Positions 9,581-18,834 of a DNA stretch of 64,000 nt are shown piece after piece. The translations under genes and the position numbers were made by a program. Origin of the DNA: Streptomyces griseochromogenes (GTDB lineage Bacteria > Actinomycetota > Actinomycetes > Streptomycetales > Streptomycetaceae). The stretch's first letter is position 1; each line of letters begins with the position of its first letter. The notes beneath the pieces are model-generated. The model did no database searches and was not told the DNA's origin. It saw nothing but the letters and a program-made list of their open reading frames with translations. The DNA lies in assembly GCF_001542625.1 (NCBI RefSeq), contig NZ_CP016279.1, forward strand, positions 3,968,001 to 4,032,000. The letters are read 5' to 3'.

Positions 9581-10207
9581 TCAACTAGCCTTCGTGGTGC
9601 GGTAGATGTGGTCGAGCACCGAGATGGTCTGGGTGGCACTGCCGGCCTGGAACGGGGAGGTACGTAGACGCCCACCCACAACCAGAGTGGGCGTCTCGGT
9701 CACCTGGTATCGCTCACGGAGTGCTGGTGCCGCTTGTACGGCGTCGGCAACTTTCTTGGATTCGTAGGCGGTTCGTACCGCCTTGACGTCGAGTCTCTGC
9801 GTGGCTGCCCACTTCAGGACGTTCGGCTCGGTGGTGAGGTTCTGTCGCTGGTCGCGCACCGCGTGGAAGACGGGGATGGCCTCTCGGTGTGCGAGGCCGA
9901 GCCTGTCCAGCGTGTAGTAGAGGCGGGCGTAGGCGACCATAACGGGCTTGTCCGTCCAGACTGCGGGGATTCGCAGCACCTTCACCGGGGGCTTCTGCCG
10001 GGCGGCCCACTCATTCAGCGGCCGTTCGATCTGGTAGGAATGCGGGCAGTCGTACCAGAACACCTCCACCACTTGCCGAGCGTCGACACCGGTGACCTGG
10101 TGCGCGAGCCGGATGTACTGCACCCCTTCCTTCGGTTCGCCGGAGGCGGCGCCGAGCAGGCAGGTGAAGACGGTGGACAAGGCGAGCAGGCGAGACAACC
10201 TCTTCAT
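9581..10207 (-). CDS. Secreted DsbA-like thioredoxin-fold protein with CPHS instead of CPHC
   Basis: A 208-residue protein starting at the ATG at 10207. It has a Sec-type signal peptide (about residues 1-22), then a thioredoxin/DsbA fold. The active-site segment FWYDCPHSYQIE has Cys54 but Ser57 where DsbA has the second cysteine. The cis-proline loop VTETPTLVVGG and the helical insertion (AYARLYYTLDRLGLAH) are typical of DsbA. With a single cysteine it cannot do a normal dithiol oxidation; it may act as a monothiol isomerase or reductase, or as a binding protein. It is convergent with the roadblock fusion gene, with 108 bases between them. No partner DsbB or DsbD gene is nearby. Confidence 0.8.
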   Translation of the reverse strand: MKRLSRLLALSTVFTCLLGAASGEPKEGVQYIRLAHQVTGVDARQVVEVFWYDCPHSYQIERPLNEWAARQKPPVKVLRIPAVWTDKPVMVAYARLYYTLDRLGLAHREAIPVFHAVRDQRQNLTTEPNVLKWAATQRLDVKAVRTAYESKKVADAVQAAPALRERYQVTETPTLVVGGRLRTSPFQAGSATQTISVLDHIYRTTKAS

Positions 10208-10527
10208 GGCGGCCACCCTTGCGCCATGCGTTGGGCGCACCCCGCCGACACACGCGATTGTCCCTCGATCGGATCAGTCGTAAGTCCTACGATCGAATTG
10301 TCCTGACGACCGCTGACGCAATGAGCCGGGTTGTCGGTGGCTGATCAGGCAGCGGGCGGGCCTGAGGAGCGCTTCAGCTCGGTGCCGGCCCCGGTGCGAC
10401 GCTCAGTACACGCACCGGACGGTCGGCCACGGCGGGTTGCCTTGCGTGAGCGGGGCCGGGCGCGGATGCTGCATGGTGCGTATCCCGGTCATCGAGGCCC
10501 GGCCACCGGATGTCGAGATGGGGCGTC

Positions 10528-11304
10528 ATGTCTGTCGGTGGGCTGTTCCGCGTGCTGCGGGCCGTGGTGTTCGCGGCCGTCTGCGTCGTGCTCGCGGCCA
10601 TCGGCCATGTGCTGATGTCGGGCTCACCGTTGCCCTGGTGGGCAGTGCTCGCCTCAGTGACCGGAGTGGGAGCCGTCGCTTGGGTGCTCGGGGGCACCGA
10701 GCGTGGCCGGACCGGTGTGATCGCCCTGACGGTCGGCGTGCAGACCTGCCTGCACATGTGCTTCACACTCGCTCAAGCAGGTCGGCATCCGGTTATGGCC
10801 GCACCGGATGACGCGGCCGCGGTCCGGCAGTGGGCCTGCTGTCTGCTGCGCGGGACCGGTCCCGGTCCAGGCTCTACGGCCACCGCCTACGACCTGGAGT
10901 TGCGTTTCGGGCTGACGCGCAGGATGCCCCTGCCGGTGGCGCATGACATCGTCCCCATGAACCATGTCGGCCACCCGATGACCGGCATGGGTGGTGTGGC
11001 CGGCATGCATCAGATGGGGGGTATGACCGGAACGGCCTCCTCCGGGATGCTCGCCGCCCACCTTCTGGCCGCCGTGCTGTGCGGGCTGTGGCTCGCCCAG
11101 GGCGAGCGTGCGGCATTCCGCCTGCTGCGGGCGCTTGCGGACAGGGCGTTCGTGCCGCTGCTGCTCGTGCTCGCCGTACTACTGCCGTTCCCGCGCCGGC
11201 CGCGTCCGCGGCTCTGCCACCGGCGGGTGCGCCGTCCTCGGCGGCTGCTGCTCGGCCACACGCTCACCACCCGAGGTCCGCCCGGGGAGATCGCTGTCGT
11301 CTGA
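10528..11304 (+). CDS. Integral membrane protein with Met/His-rich loop
   Basis: A 258-residue protein with about five membrane-spanning stretches (VFAAVCVVLAAIGHVLM, WWAVLASVTGVGAVAWVL, then IALTVGVQTCLHMCFTLA, MLAAHLLAAVLCGLWLA and VPLLLVLAVLLPF). The loop between the third and fourth contains a methionine- and histidine-rich run (MNHVGHPMTGMGG, MHQMGGMTG) of the kind that binds copper in other proteins. The ATG at 10528 is preferred to the ATG at 10510 because the hydrophobic N-terminus follows directly. An ECF sigma gene and a copper-chaperone-like gene follow on the same strand, which supports a metal-related role by context only. The C-terminal 50 residues are very Arg/Pro-rich. Confidence 0.65.
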   Translation: MSVGGLFRVLRAVVFAAVCVVLAAIGHVLMSGSPLPWWAVLASVTGVGAVAWVLGGTERGRTGVIALTVGVQTCLHMCFTLAQAGRHPVMAAPDDAAAVRQWACCLLRGTGPGPGSTATAYDLELRFGLTRRMPLPVAHDIVPMNHVGHPMTGMGGVAGMHQMGGMTGTASSGMLAAHLLAAVLCGLWLAQGERAAFRLLRALADRAFVPLLLVLAVLLPFPRRPRPRLCHRRVRRPRRLLLGHTLTTRGPPGEIAVV

Positions 11305-11479
11305 CAGCCGGATTCCCGCGCCGCGACCGACGCGGCGCAGGCTCCCGTTTGCGCACGGGCGCGAGCGGATCTCTCTCACTCGTGCGCGGCCGGCGGGACA
11401 ACCATGCCCGCCCGCCCAGGGCTTGAAGGTGTCCGCCTGTCGGCTCCGTCGCACGGGTTCGGTGAAAGGACCTCGGGCA

Positions 11480-12073
11480 ATGAGCCCTGCCCTGCCCGCC
11501 GTGACCGATGAGACGGTCACCGCATGGGCCCTCGCCGCCGCGGGCGGCGACCGTGACGCGGTCGACCGGTTCGTACGCGCGCTCCAGCGCGATGTGCGCC
11601 GCTATGTGGCATACCTGGCCGGAGACCCGCAGAAGGCCGACGACCTCACCCAGGACACCTTCCTGCGCGCCCTGGGCAGCCTGCACCGGTTCGAGGGACG
11701 CTCCTCGGCCAGGACGTGGCTGCTGACCATCGCCCGCCGCGCGGTGGTGGACAGCATGCGGCACGCGTCCGCCCGGCCCCGGCTGACGGACACCGGCGAC
11801 TGGCAGACCGCCGCCGAGCGCAGCCAGCCGCTGGGCCTGCCCGGTTTCGAGGAGGGGGTCGCTCTCATGGACCTCGTCGACTCCCTGCCGGACGACCGGC
11901 GCGAGGCATTCGTCCTCACCCAGATGCTCGGACTGCCGTACGCCGAGGCGGCTGCCGCGAGCAGGTGCCCGGTCGGCACCGTGCGCTCCCGGGTCGCCCG
12001 GGCGCGCCTGAGTCTGGCGGGGGCGCTGGAGGCAGCCGAACCGGTCCGCAAGGCGGAACCGGTCGCTGCCTGA
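11480..12073 (+). CDS. ECF RNA polymerase sigma factor
   Basis: A 197-residue ECF sigma factor with ATG start and a GAAAGGA ribosome-binding site at 11464-11470. Region 2 (VRRYVAYLAGDPQKADDLTQ, then DTFLRALGSLHRFEG, ARTWLLTIARRAVVDSMR) covers about residues 38-95. Region 4 (LPDDRREAFVLTQMLGLPYA, then EAAAASRCPVGTVRSRVARA) covers about 135-180. No anti-sigma gene overlaps it. The preceding Met/His-rich membrane protein ends 175 bases upstream on the same strand and could be its regulator or its target. Confidence 0.9.
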   Translation: MSPALPAVTDETVTAWALAAAGGDRDAVDRFVRALQRDVRRYVAYLAGDPQKADDLTQDTFLRALGSLHRFEGRSSARTWLLTIARRAVVDSMRHASARPRLTDTGDWQTAAERSQPLGLPGFEEGVALMDLVDSLPDDRREAFVLTQMLGLPYAEAAAASRCPVGTVRSRVARARLSLAGALEAAEPVRKAEPVAA

Positions 12074-12593
12074 CCGCATGCGTCCGCCGTTCCGGACCCG
12101 TCGACGGGCAGACCGTCAGTCAACGGCCGGAGCGGCGAACGCGCCCACAACCTGACGAAGTACAGGGCGAGGACGAGGCAAGGCAGCGCCCCACCCTGAC
12201 GTCATCGTCGGCCCCTCCCGACCAACCCCGTGAGTCCACTGTCAGACGCGTGCGACGGCGGGAGCCTGCCGGCCGCGACCCGTCAGTGGACAGGGTGTGG
12301 CGACACGGCGGCCAGCGGAATCAAGGGGGCACGCCCTGCGACTACCTGGCAGAAGTGTCGGCACGCCCGGGGGAGAGCCGACAGCCGAGCCGGGAGTTCG
12401 CGGGTGATCGCCGGTCGGCTTCGGTGCCCGCGCGGCCTCCGGGCCGCGCGTCGCTCTCGCGTGATCGACGCCACGGGGAACCCGACCGGTGCCCAAGCCG
12501 ACCGATCCGAAGACGGCACCGGATGAACACCTGCGACGGTGCATCCGTTGTCCGAGGCATACGTACGCCTCACCGACACTCAGGAGTGGCGCC
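12074..12593. other. Intergenic stretch of 520 bases
   Basis: I see no protein family in any frame here. An AGGAG ribosome-binding site for the following small gene lies at 12582-12586. Confidence 0.4.
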
Positions 12594-12809
12594 ATGGCAC
12601 GAAAGAACTACCTCGTCACCGGCATGAGCCGCGATCACTGCGCGGCAGGCATCACGGAGGAACTGCTCCAGGTCCCCGGAGTGAGCGAGGTGGACGTTGA
12701 CATCGCGAAAGGCACCGTCACTGTCGACGGCGCGGAGCCGGACGACGCGCTGCTACGCGCGGCAATCGTCGAGGCGGGCTACGAGGTGCGTGGCTCGGTC
12801 GCTGCCTGA
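12594..12809 (+). CDS. Heavy-metal-associated (CopZ-like) domain protein lacking the first metal cysteine
   Basis: A 71-residue single HMA-domain protein with ATG start, 7 bases after AGGAG. The beta-alpha-beta-beta-alpha-beta pattern is clear: YLVTGM, then ITEELLQVPGVSEVDVDIAK, GTVTVDG, LLRAAIVEAGYEV. CopZ and P-type ATPase HMA domains bind Cu(I) through GM-x-C-x-x-C. Here the loop is GMSRDHC, so position 13 is Arg and only Cys16 remains. Binding by the usual pair of thiolates is therefore impossible in a monomer. It may bind metal as a dimer or with another ligand, or have a structural role. It sits downstream of the ECF sigma gene and the Met/His-rich membrane protein. Confidence 0.8.
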   Translation: MARKNYLVTGMSRDHCAAGITEELLQVPGVSEVDVDIAKGTVTVDGAEPDDALLRAAIVEAGYEVRGSVAA

Positions 12810-13006
12810 GGCGCGTACCGCGTCCGGCCGGGACGTCGTGTCAGGTCCGGCTTCAGCAGCCGGGCTCCCTCCTCGCCGAGGGTCGGAGGGTCCGGACCAG
12901 TCTGCGGGGCGGCGTTCACCGGGACCCGACACGGCCCGTCGCAGGGCTCTGAGTACATCGGCCACGCGCTCACCCCTCCGGGCTCAGGAAGCCGACCGGC
13001 GGTGGG

Positions 13007-14149
13007 TCATCTGCGTGGGCGGAACTGAGGGCCGTAGGTCTCCTTGGTGCCGGTGATCGGGATCTCCATCAGCCCCACGGCCGGAGTCTCCAGCCTGCGC
13101 ATGCGCCGTACAGCAGCCTTCAGGCTACGCCGGTCGCCCTCTTCCCAGGCCGTGTCGAGCGCTTCCAGAACTGCGGTGTAGGTGTTGTCGAAGTCGTCCA
13201 GGAGCCGCTGGGCCTCGGCGGGCGGTTGGTCCCAGCCGCCCGCGGGGACCCTGGCCATGGGCCGGGTATCGGGGAAGTCCACCGGAGCACCGGTGAACTT
13301 CCAGTCGCCGTCGGCCTCACGCAGCCGTCGGCCGTGATAGATCTCGGCGAAGGCGTAGTAGTGCGCCAGGTGACCGTCCCCCTGGCCGTCGGCCGCAGAG
13401 GCCGCGGTGCCTTCACCCTGGTCTTTGATGATCTCGATCGAGCGCTCGACATCCTCGAGAGTCCTGACCGGCCTGAGTGTGTCCTCGCCGATGCGCTCGT
13501 GCATCTGCCGGTGCACTGACAGATCGGGCGCCACCACCCGGAAGGCTTTCAGTAGTTCCTCGTAGAAGACGCCGATGCTGCGTGGGTCGTGCGCGCCCTC
13601 GGTGAGCGGTACCGCGGGGGCTTCGATGGCCATCATCACGTCCCCGACGAGCGACTTGGTCAGGCCGGACAGGTACACGTTGACCCCCGGATGCACCCCG
13701 CCCGGCAACGGGCCCGGGTAAGTGGGTGCCGACTCCTTGATCCGCGGCCGTCCTCCCAGGCCTACCAGCAGGTTGCAGACGATACCGAGGTGATACATCT
13801 CGTCGGAGATGATGCGCCGGATCAACCGGGAGGCGTCACACTTCCGATTCTTGATGGACCACCAGCCGCACAGGTACGGCGGGATGGTGGAGAACTCGAT
13901 TTCCACGGCAACCTGAAGGGCCGATCTGAGCCAGTCGACGCCGCGGTTCTCCTCTGGCACTGCGAGGAGGCGGACCGCAGCCCCGTGCTGTGCTGCGGCG
14001 TGCCGCTCGGGCGCCGACAGTCTGGGGGTTCGAGCGGGAGCGGCCAGTGAGATCGGTGTGCCCGCCGCCAAGGCAGCCGACGCCAGGAGAGTACGACGCC
14101 GGAAGGGGTCACCGGTCGACTCCTCGGGAGATCTTCTCGTGTTCGCCAC
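13007..14149 (-). CDS. Ferritin-like (VioB / iminophenylpyruvate dimer synthase type) domain protein
   Basis: A 380-residue protein. I chose the GTG at 14149 because GGAGG lies 6 bases upstream; the frame is open further but has no better site. The N-terminus has a twin-arginine-like signal (FRRRTLLASAALAAG). The ferritin-like helices carry E and H ligands in AVEIEFSTIPPYLCGWWSI, IISDEMYHLGIVCNLLVGLG, and later HLAHYYAFAEIYHGRRL. These match the family that includes the N-terminal domain of VioB. Many Streptomyces homologues are of unknown function and probably bind a di-iron centre. No violacein or similar pathway genes are nearby, so the substrate cannot be inferred. Confidence 0.75.
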   Translation of the reverse strand: MANTRRSPEESTGDPFRRRTLLASAALAAGTPISLAAPARTPRLSAPERHAAAQHGAAVRLLAVPEENRGVDWLRSALQVAVEIEFSTIPPYLCGWWSIKNRKCDASRLIRRIISDEMYHLGIVCNLLVGLGGRPRIKESAPTYPGPLPGGVHPGVNVYLSGLTKSLVGDVMMAIEAPAVPLTEGAHDPRSIGVFYEELLKAFRVVAPDLSVHRQMHERIGEDTLRPVRTLEDVERSIEIIKDQGEGTAASAADGQGDGHLAHYYAFAEIYHGRRLREADGDWKFTGAPVDFPDTRPMARVPAGGWDQPPAEAQRLLDDFDNTYTAVLEALDTAWEEGDRRSLKAAVRRMRRLETPAVGLMEIPITGTKETYGPQFRPRR

Positions 14150-15127
14150 CGCAGCCTCCGCACACACGCCCGCGATCCGGGCCCTGACCTCGAACCAGGT
14201 GCGCGAAGCTAGCAGCCTCGGCCGGCCTCTCCTCGGCGCCCGCACCACATGACGCGCACTCCCACGCCATCGGCCCGCGGCCGGGAACTCAGCGTCCGTC
14301 GGCCGCGACTACGTACTGAATGGAGTGAACCCGCGCTTCGCCGGGTGAGGTCTCGTACCGCTCCACACGGCGTGGCCGTGGAGCATGCACCTGCCCTGAC
14401 CGCAGATCGTCGTGTTCGTCGCGGGCGCGCTGTCATTCACCCGCTCAGCCCCGCTTCGCGCGGGCTCTGCGGACCGGTCCGAAGTGTCTCTCGCCGCTGT
14501 GCCGCACGTGCTGATGACGGGGTCCATGGCGTGGATGGTGGCCGCTGTGGACTCCGCCGGCAAGGCGGTCGGCGGGGCGGGGAAGCGGTGTGATGCACGG
14601 CATGCGCAGGATGGACCCGGCGGGCTCCTCCGGCGCCGCGGCGATGGGTCTGACCTTGGCAGCGGGGTCGGTGGCTGTCCACCGGAGGCAGAAGCCAGGA
14701 CGGTGAGTGCGTCCCCCGCGGCCGTGGAGTCGAAGACCTGGGGTCTGGACGACGGCGAGTACGGCGGGCTCTCCGCACCGACGAGGCGTTCGCGTCGAGG
14801 CGTTCCGGAGCGGCCAAGACGCCCGCGCTTTCCCTCGAACAATGGCTGCTCGGACGCCCTCCATCCCCTTGATCCAGCGGTCGAGCCTGTCTGGTTCTGG
14901 GTGTGTCCCACTGGGTGTCAGGGCGGGGGTGGCGAGCCGGTGAGCCGCGGTGAGGGGCTGGGCGGAATCCGGCCACAATGGCCAGCTTATATATCGTACT
15001 GGTGACCGAAGGGTGAAGGTGGCGTGGGGGAGTTGTCGTATCTGGTCGACGCGCGTAGCGGATGCTGCCGCGAGTGCGCTTTTGTCATGTGCGCATCTCC
15101 ATTCCCCCCACGCATCATGGAGAATTC
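14150..15127. other. Intergenic stretch of about 980 bases, probably containing a decayed membrane-protein gene
   Basis: No intact gene is visible. Pieces between 14412 and 14703 read like a worn membrane protein and are listed separately. An AT-rich patch (ttatatatcgtact near 14987-15001) stands out and could be part of a promoter for the secreted nuclease gene; no clear -35 element accompanies it. Confidence 0.4.
14412..14703 (+). pseudogene. Possible frameshifted remnant of a small membrane protein (DUF5134-like?)
   Basis: Fragments in different plus frames read MFVAGALSFT, then HVLMTGSMAWMVAAVDSAG, then MHGMRRMDPAGSSGAAAMGL followed by a hydrophobic stretch and a stop at 14703. The Met/His-rich helix pattern recalls DUF5134-type membrane proteins of Streptomyces. 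The assignment is weak, because no single frame spans the pieces. Confidence 0.25.
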
Positions 15128-15760
15128 ATGCACCGCGCCGCTTTCGGCCTGCCCGTAACCGCCCTGCTTCTCATAGGCGTCAGTGCCGCTCCGGCCCTCG
15201 CGGAGCCGCCTGCGCCGCCGTCGACCGCGACCGCCCGCAGTGAGCTGGCCGCGCTGACCGTGGCCGTGCCGCATTCGATGAACGGCTACGCCCGCGACAA
15301 GTTCGACATCTGGTCCACCCAGCCGGACGGCTGTACCACCCGTCAGGACGTCCTGGCCCGTGACGGCAAGGACGTCCAGGACAAGCCCGGCCATTGCCAG
15401 CCCGCCTCCGGCTCCTGGTACTCGGTCTACGACGACACCACGGTCACCGACGTCGCCCAGGCCACCATCGACCACATGGTCCCTCTCGCCGAGGCCTGGC
15501 GCTCCGGCGCCGACGGCTGGACAGCCGATGAGCGCAAAGCCTTCGGCAACGATCTGAAAGACCCACAGCTGCTGATCGCCTCGGAGTCGTCCAACAGCTC
15601 GAAGTCGGACAGCGGGCCGGCGGACTGGAAGCCGACGAATCGTTCCTTCTGGTGCACCTACGCCAAGGACTACACGCACATCAAGTCCATCTGGAAGCTG
15701 ACTACCACCGACAAGGAGAAGTCGGCCTTGTCTTCCATGCTCGACACCTGCACCGGCTGA
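15128..15760 (+). CDS. Secreted HNH-type nuclease (GmrSD/DUF1524-like)
   Basis: A 210-residue protein with GGAGA 4 bases before the ATG. A Sec signal peptide (about residues 1-27, ending PALAEPP) precedes a domain common in Actinobacteria as a secreted HNH endonuclease. The core motif is TIDHMVPLAEAWRSGADGW, with the DH pair, followed by FGNDLKDPQLLIASESSNSS and SFWCTYAKDYTHIK, which supply the Asn and second His positions of a beta-beta-alpha-metal nuclease. Two cysteine pairs are consistent with life outside the cell. It probably digests extracellular DNA for nutrition or during development. It lies upstream of the M4 protease gene on the same strand, but 376 bases apart. Confidence 0.85.
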   Translation: MHRAAFGLPVTALLLIGVSAAPALAEPPAPPSTATARSELAALTVAVPHSMNGYARDKFDIWSTQPDGCTTRQDVLARDGKDVQDKPGHCQPASGSWYSVYDDTTVTDVAQATIDHMVPLAEAWRSGADGWTADERKAFGNDLKDPQLLIASESSNSSKSDSGPADWKPTNRSFWCTYAKDYTHIKSIWKLTTTDKEKSALSSMLDTCTG

Positions 15761-15879
15761 TTGTCGGAGCGCATGTGCGAGCCCGCCGCCCTGTTGTTCA
15801 CGTAGATCTCCGAGTCGTGACGAGGTGGCTGCGCCCGGCATGTTGCAGCGGCTCGTTGTCTTCTGTGGCCGCAGTGCGA

Positions 15880-15905
15880 GCTCAATCAGGGTGCCCTGAT
15901 TGAGC
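15880..15905. repeat. 26-bp perfect palindrome (2 x 12 bp, 2-base centre) between nuclease and protease genes
   Basis: The arms GCTCAATCAGGG (15880-15891) and CCCTGATTGAGC (15894-15905) are exact reverse complements. It lies 120 bases after the nuclease stop and 230 bases before the protease start. It could act as a hairpin terminator or as an operator for a dimeric repressor; there is no T-run to decide. Confidence 0.6.
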
Positions 15906-16136
15906 CAGCACAGGACGAGCCGCCGCCGGGAGTTCAGTCATGGCCCAGGACGGTATGTCTGCGCGTTCGGTCTTCGTTCGTCGATTGGCAAGTTTTGGGC
16001 AACGCCAACTTAGACGGACTGGCATGTACACGTCATGTATGTGATTCTTCTTCAACCGCCGCAGGAGCACGAGAACTTTCAGCACCCTCGGTCGGCCCCA
16101 CACCGGCCGGACATTCCCCCCACAAAAGGAGCTTGT

Positions 16137-17777
16137 GTGTCCTCCCGTAACACGCGTCACCAGCGCACAGCCTTGGCCGCGGCCACTGCCGTCGCGGCCG
16201 CAGCTCTCCTGAGTCCTGCACTCACTGCCACGGCCACCGCTCAGCCGGCCGCCGGCACCTCGCGCCTGGCCGCCGCCCCGGTCACTCTGTCGGGCGCTGC
16301 CCGTATGGGGCTGATTCAGAAGGCGCAGGCCGAGGCTGCCGAGACCGCACGGCAGATCGGCCTCGGCGTCAAGGAGAAGCTGGTTGTCAAGGACGTCGTC
16401 AAGGACGCCGACGGCACGACTCACACCCGATACGAGCGCACCTACGCGGGCCTGCCGGTGCTCGGCGGCGACCTGGTCGTCCACACCGCCAAGTCCGGCG
16501 CGACGCAGGGCGTGACGAGAGCGACGAAGGCAAACCTGGCGCTCGCCTCGCTCAAGCCGCAGATCGCCGCGTCCGCGGCACAGAAGCAGGCCCTGGGCCT
16601 GGCCAAGGCGGCCGGTTCGGCGAAGACCACCGCGGACCAGGCTCCGCGCAAGGTCATATGGGCGGTGAACGGCAAGCCGGTTCTCGCCTACGAAACGGTG
16701 GTCGGCGGCCTGCAGGACGACGGCACCCCGAACCAACTGCACGTCATCACCGATGCTGCCACCGGCAAGAAGCTCTTCCAGTACCAGGGCATCGAGACCG
16801 GCGTCGGTAACACGCAGTACAGCGGCAAGGTGGACCTGACGACGACCCAGTCAGGCTCGAACTACTCCCTCACCGACGCCTCCCGAGGCGGCCACAAGAC
16901 CTACAACCTCGACCACGGTACCTCCGGCACCGGCACGCTGTTCTCCCAGTCCAGCGACACCTGGGGCGACGGAACCGTGTCGAACGCGGGGACGGCCGGC
17001 GCCGACGCCGCCTACGGCGCGCAGGAGACCTGGGACTTCTACAAGAACACGTTCGGCCGCAGCGGCATCAAGAACGACGGCAAGGCCGCTTACTCCCGCG
17101 TCCACTACGGCAACTCGTACGTGAACGCCTTCTGGGACGACAGCTGCTTCTGCATGACCTACGGCGACGGTTCCGGCAACAAAGACCCGCTGACCGCGCT
17201 GGACGTCGCGGGGCACGAGATGAGCCACGGTGTCACCTCCAACACCGCGGGCCTGGAGTACAGCGGTGAGTCCGGCGGCCTGAACGAGGCCACCAGCGAC
17301 ATCATGGGCACCGGTGTCGAGTTCTACGCCAAGAACAGCACGGACGTCGGTGACTACCTCATCGGCGAGAAGATCAACATCAACGGCGACGGCAAGCCGC
17401 TGCGCTACATGGACAAGCCCAGCAAGGACGGCGGTTCGGCGGACTACTGGTCTTCCAGCGTGGGTGACCTGGACGTGCACAACTCGTCCGGCGTCGCGAA
17501 CCACTTCTTCTACCTCCTGTCGGAGGGCAGCGGCGCGAAGACGATCAACGGCGTGAACTACGACTCGCCGACGCACGACGGTTCCACGGTCACCGGCATC
17601 GGCCGGGACAAGGCGCTGCAGATCTGGTACAAGGCGCTGACGACGTACTTCACGTCGACCACCGACTACGCGGGCGCGCGCAAGGGCACCCTCTCCGCGG
17701 CGTCCGACCTGTACGGCGCCTCCAGCGCCGAGTACAAGGCGGTCGCGGCGGCCTGGTCGGCAGTCAACGTCAACTGA
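16137..17777 (+). CDS. Secreted M4-family (thermolysin-like) neutral metalloprotease precursor
   Basis: A 547-residue preproenzyme with GTG start, AAAAGGAG 5 bases upstream. It has a signal peptide (about 1-36), then an FTP/PepSY propeptide (YERTYAGLPVLGGDLVVHT, about 50-200), then the M4 catalytic domain. Zinc ligands and catalytic base fit thermolysin spacing: His360-Glu361-x-x-His364 (HEMSH) and Glu384 in GGLNEATSDIMG, twenty residues after the second histidine. The later catalytic histidine is His448 (DLDVHNSSG). CFC (DDSCFCMTYGD) is a local disulfide candidate. It is exported and self-activated in this family. A strong hairpin follows the gene. Just upstream, CATGTA occurs twice 11 bases apart (16023 and 16034), which could be a regulator site. 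Confidence 0.95.
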   Translation: MSSRNTRHQRTALAAATAVAAAALLSPALTATATAQPAAGTSRLAAAPVTLSGAARMGLIQKAQAEAAETARQIGLGVKEKLVVKDVVKDADGTTHTRYERTYAGLPVLGGDLVVHTAKSGATQGVTRATKANLALASLKPQIAASAAQKQALGLAKAAGSAKTTADQAPRKVIWAVNGKPVLAYETVVGGLQDDGTPNQLHVITDAATGKKLFQYQGIETGVGNTQYSGKVDLTTTQSGSNYSLTDASRGGHKTYNLDHGTSGTGTLFSQSSDTWGDGTVSNAGTAGADAAYGAQETWDFYKNTFGRSGIKNDGKAAYSRVHYGNSYVNAFWDDSCFCMTYGDGSGNKDPLTALDVAGHEMSHGVTSNTAGLEYSGESGGLNEATSDIMGTGVEFYAKNSTDVGDYLIGEKININGDGKPLRYMDKPSKDGGSADYWSSSVGDLDVHNSSGVANHFFYLLSEGSGAKTINGVNYDSPTHDGSTVTGIGRDKALQIWYKALTTYFTSTTDYAGARKGTLSAASDLYGASSAEYKAVAAAWSAVNVN

Positions 17778-17796
17778 GGCATTCATTCGTGAAGGA

Positions 17797-17823
17797 CGGC
17801 ACCCGGGCATGGCCCGGGTGCCG
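17797..17823 (+). terminator. Hairpin terminator after the M4 protease gene
   Basis: A perfect 12-bp GC-rich stem (CGGCACCCGGGC, 17797-17808, with its complement at 17812-17823) closes a 3-base loop 19 bases after the stop codon. There is no long T-run, as is usual in Streptomyces. Confidence 0.8.
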
Positions 17824-18143
17824 CATGCTCAGATCCACGGCTCTGACGACGTCTTGGCCGACGGGCAGGCGGTTCTAGCCGGCCTTGCCCATCACCTGGG
17901 CGTCATGCTCCCTCCGGCACACCCCAGAGTGCTCCCGGCTCACACGGGGTGCTGGATCCGACGTTCGTCACCACCGGCAGGATCGCAGGCCCGCCGTCCG
18001 CGGCCGTGTACCCGCACGGGCTCAGGTGCCGCTCCATGAGGCTGAGCCGGACGGGTGTCAACGGCCTGGCAGGTGTGGCTTGTTCACACCCTGCTCTCGT
18101 AACTCGAAATGCTGGGGCTACGCCGGCGGGTTAGGATCGCGGC

Positions 18144-18611
18144 GTGATTTCGGCCTGGTCTTCCTCCGGCGTGCAGCGGAGCCGCTCATCAGCGGCTCTG
18201 TGGCGTGTGCTGGGACTGGGCCTGCTCCTCTTCGGGATGCTGTACACGCACGCCTTCGATCCGGACTCGACGGTCAGTCACCTCACTCCTGACGCAGGTG
18301 TATTGGCATCAGGGACTCACTTTCCGGCCTTCGTCGAAGGTGGAAGCGTGGCGAGTGCCGCATCGGAATCATCTGCGGGCCGGCAGAGCGAGAGCCCTCA
18401 CGACGGCGACGGGCAGCAGCATGCCGGCGAGGACTGTGCGCTGGGACACCCGCCGCAGGGACCCGATCTGGTCGTGCCCTGCCTCTCCCCGCTGAATTCC
18501 GAGGGCGACGAGGGCCGGATGCCCTGGTCTCTGCCCGTGAGTCACTCCGCTGCGCGGGACCTTGTCGCCCCGATGACGCATGCGGCGGACTCGGCGGTTC
18601 TACGTATCTAG
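18144..18611 (+). CDS. Small membrane/secreted protein, DUF6153-like
   Basis: A 155-residue protein from a GTG start. One hydrophobic segment near the N-terminus (WRVLGLGLLLFGMLYTHAF, about 20-38) acts as anchor or signal. The rest is exposed and His/Asp-rich (SPHDGDGQQHAGEDCALGHP) with two cysteines. Small proteins of this layout in Streptomyces fall in DUF6153; their function is unknown and a metal-binding role is only a guess from composition. The match is by pattern, not alignment. The upstream region carries a TAGGAT at 18132-18137 but no convincing -35 element. Confidence 0.6.
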   Translation: MISAWSSSGVQRSRSSAALWRVLGLGLLLFGMLYTHAFDPDSTVSHLTPDAGVLASGTHFPAFVEGGSVASAASESSAGRQSESPHDGDGQQHAGEDCALGHPPQGPDLVVPCLSPLNSEGDEGRMPWSLPVSHSAARDLVAPMTHAADSAVLRI

Positions 18612-18834
18612 GTCGACGCTTCCAGAACCGGTTCAGGTCTTCGCGAGAGACACGACTCAGCCCCAGGCCGGGGTCGTGCTCCCTTGTCGCGACCGGTTCA
18701 CGGCGTTCGACCTCCTGCGCATGGCGTTCTTCGGTGTGACGCGGGGATGGTCGACGGCTCGTTCCCTCACCACCCACTGATCTCCGCCCGTGCCGTGAGT
18801 GTTCCGGCGAGGGCAGCAGCCGCGCGGAGGACGT

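Noticed and set aside
14020..14045. GGTTCGAG-like motif suggesting a tRNA T-arm (also 21925-21940 and 23320-23330)
   Set aside because: No acceptor, D or anticodon stems can be drawn around any of them; they lie in coding or hairpin sequence.
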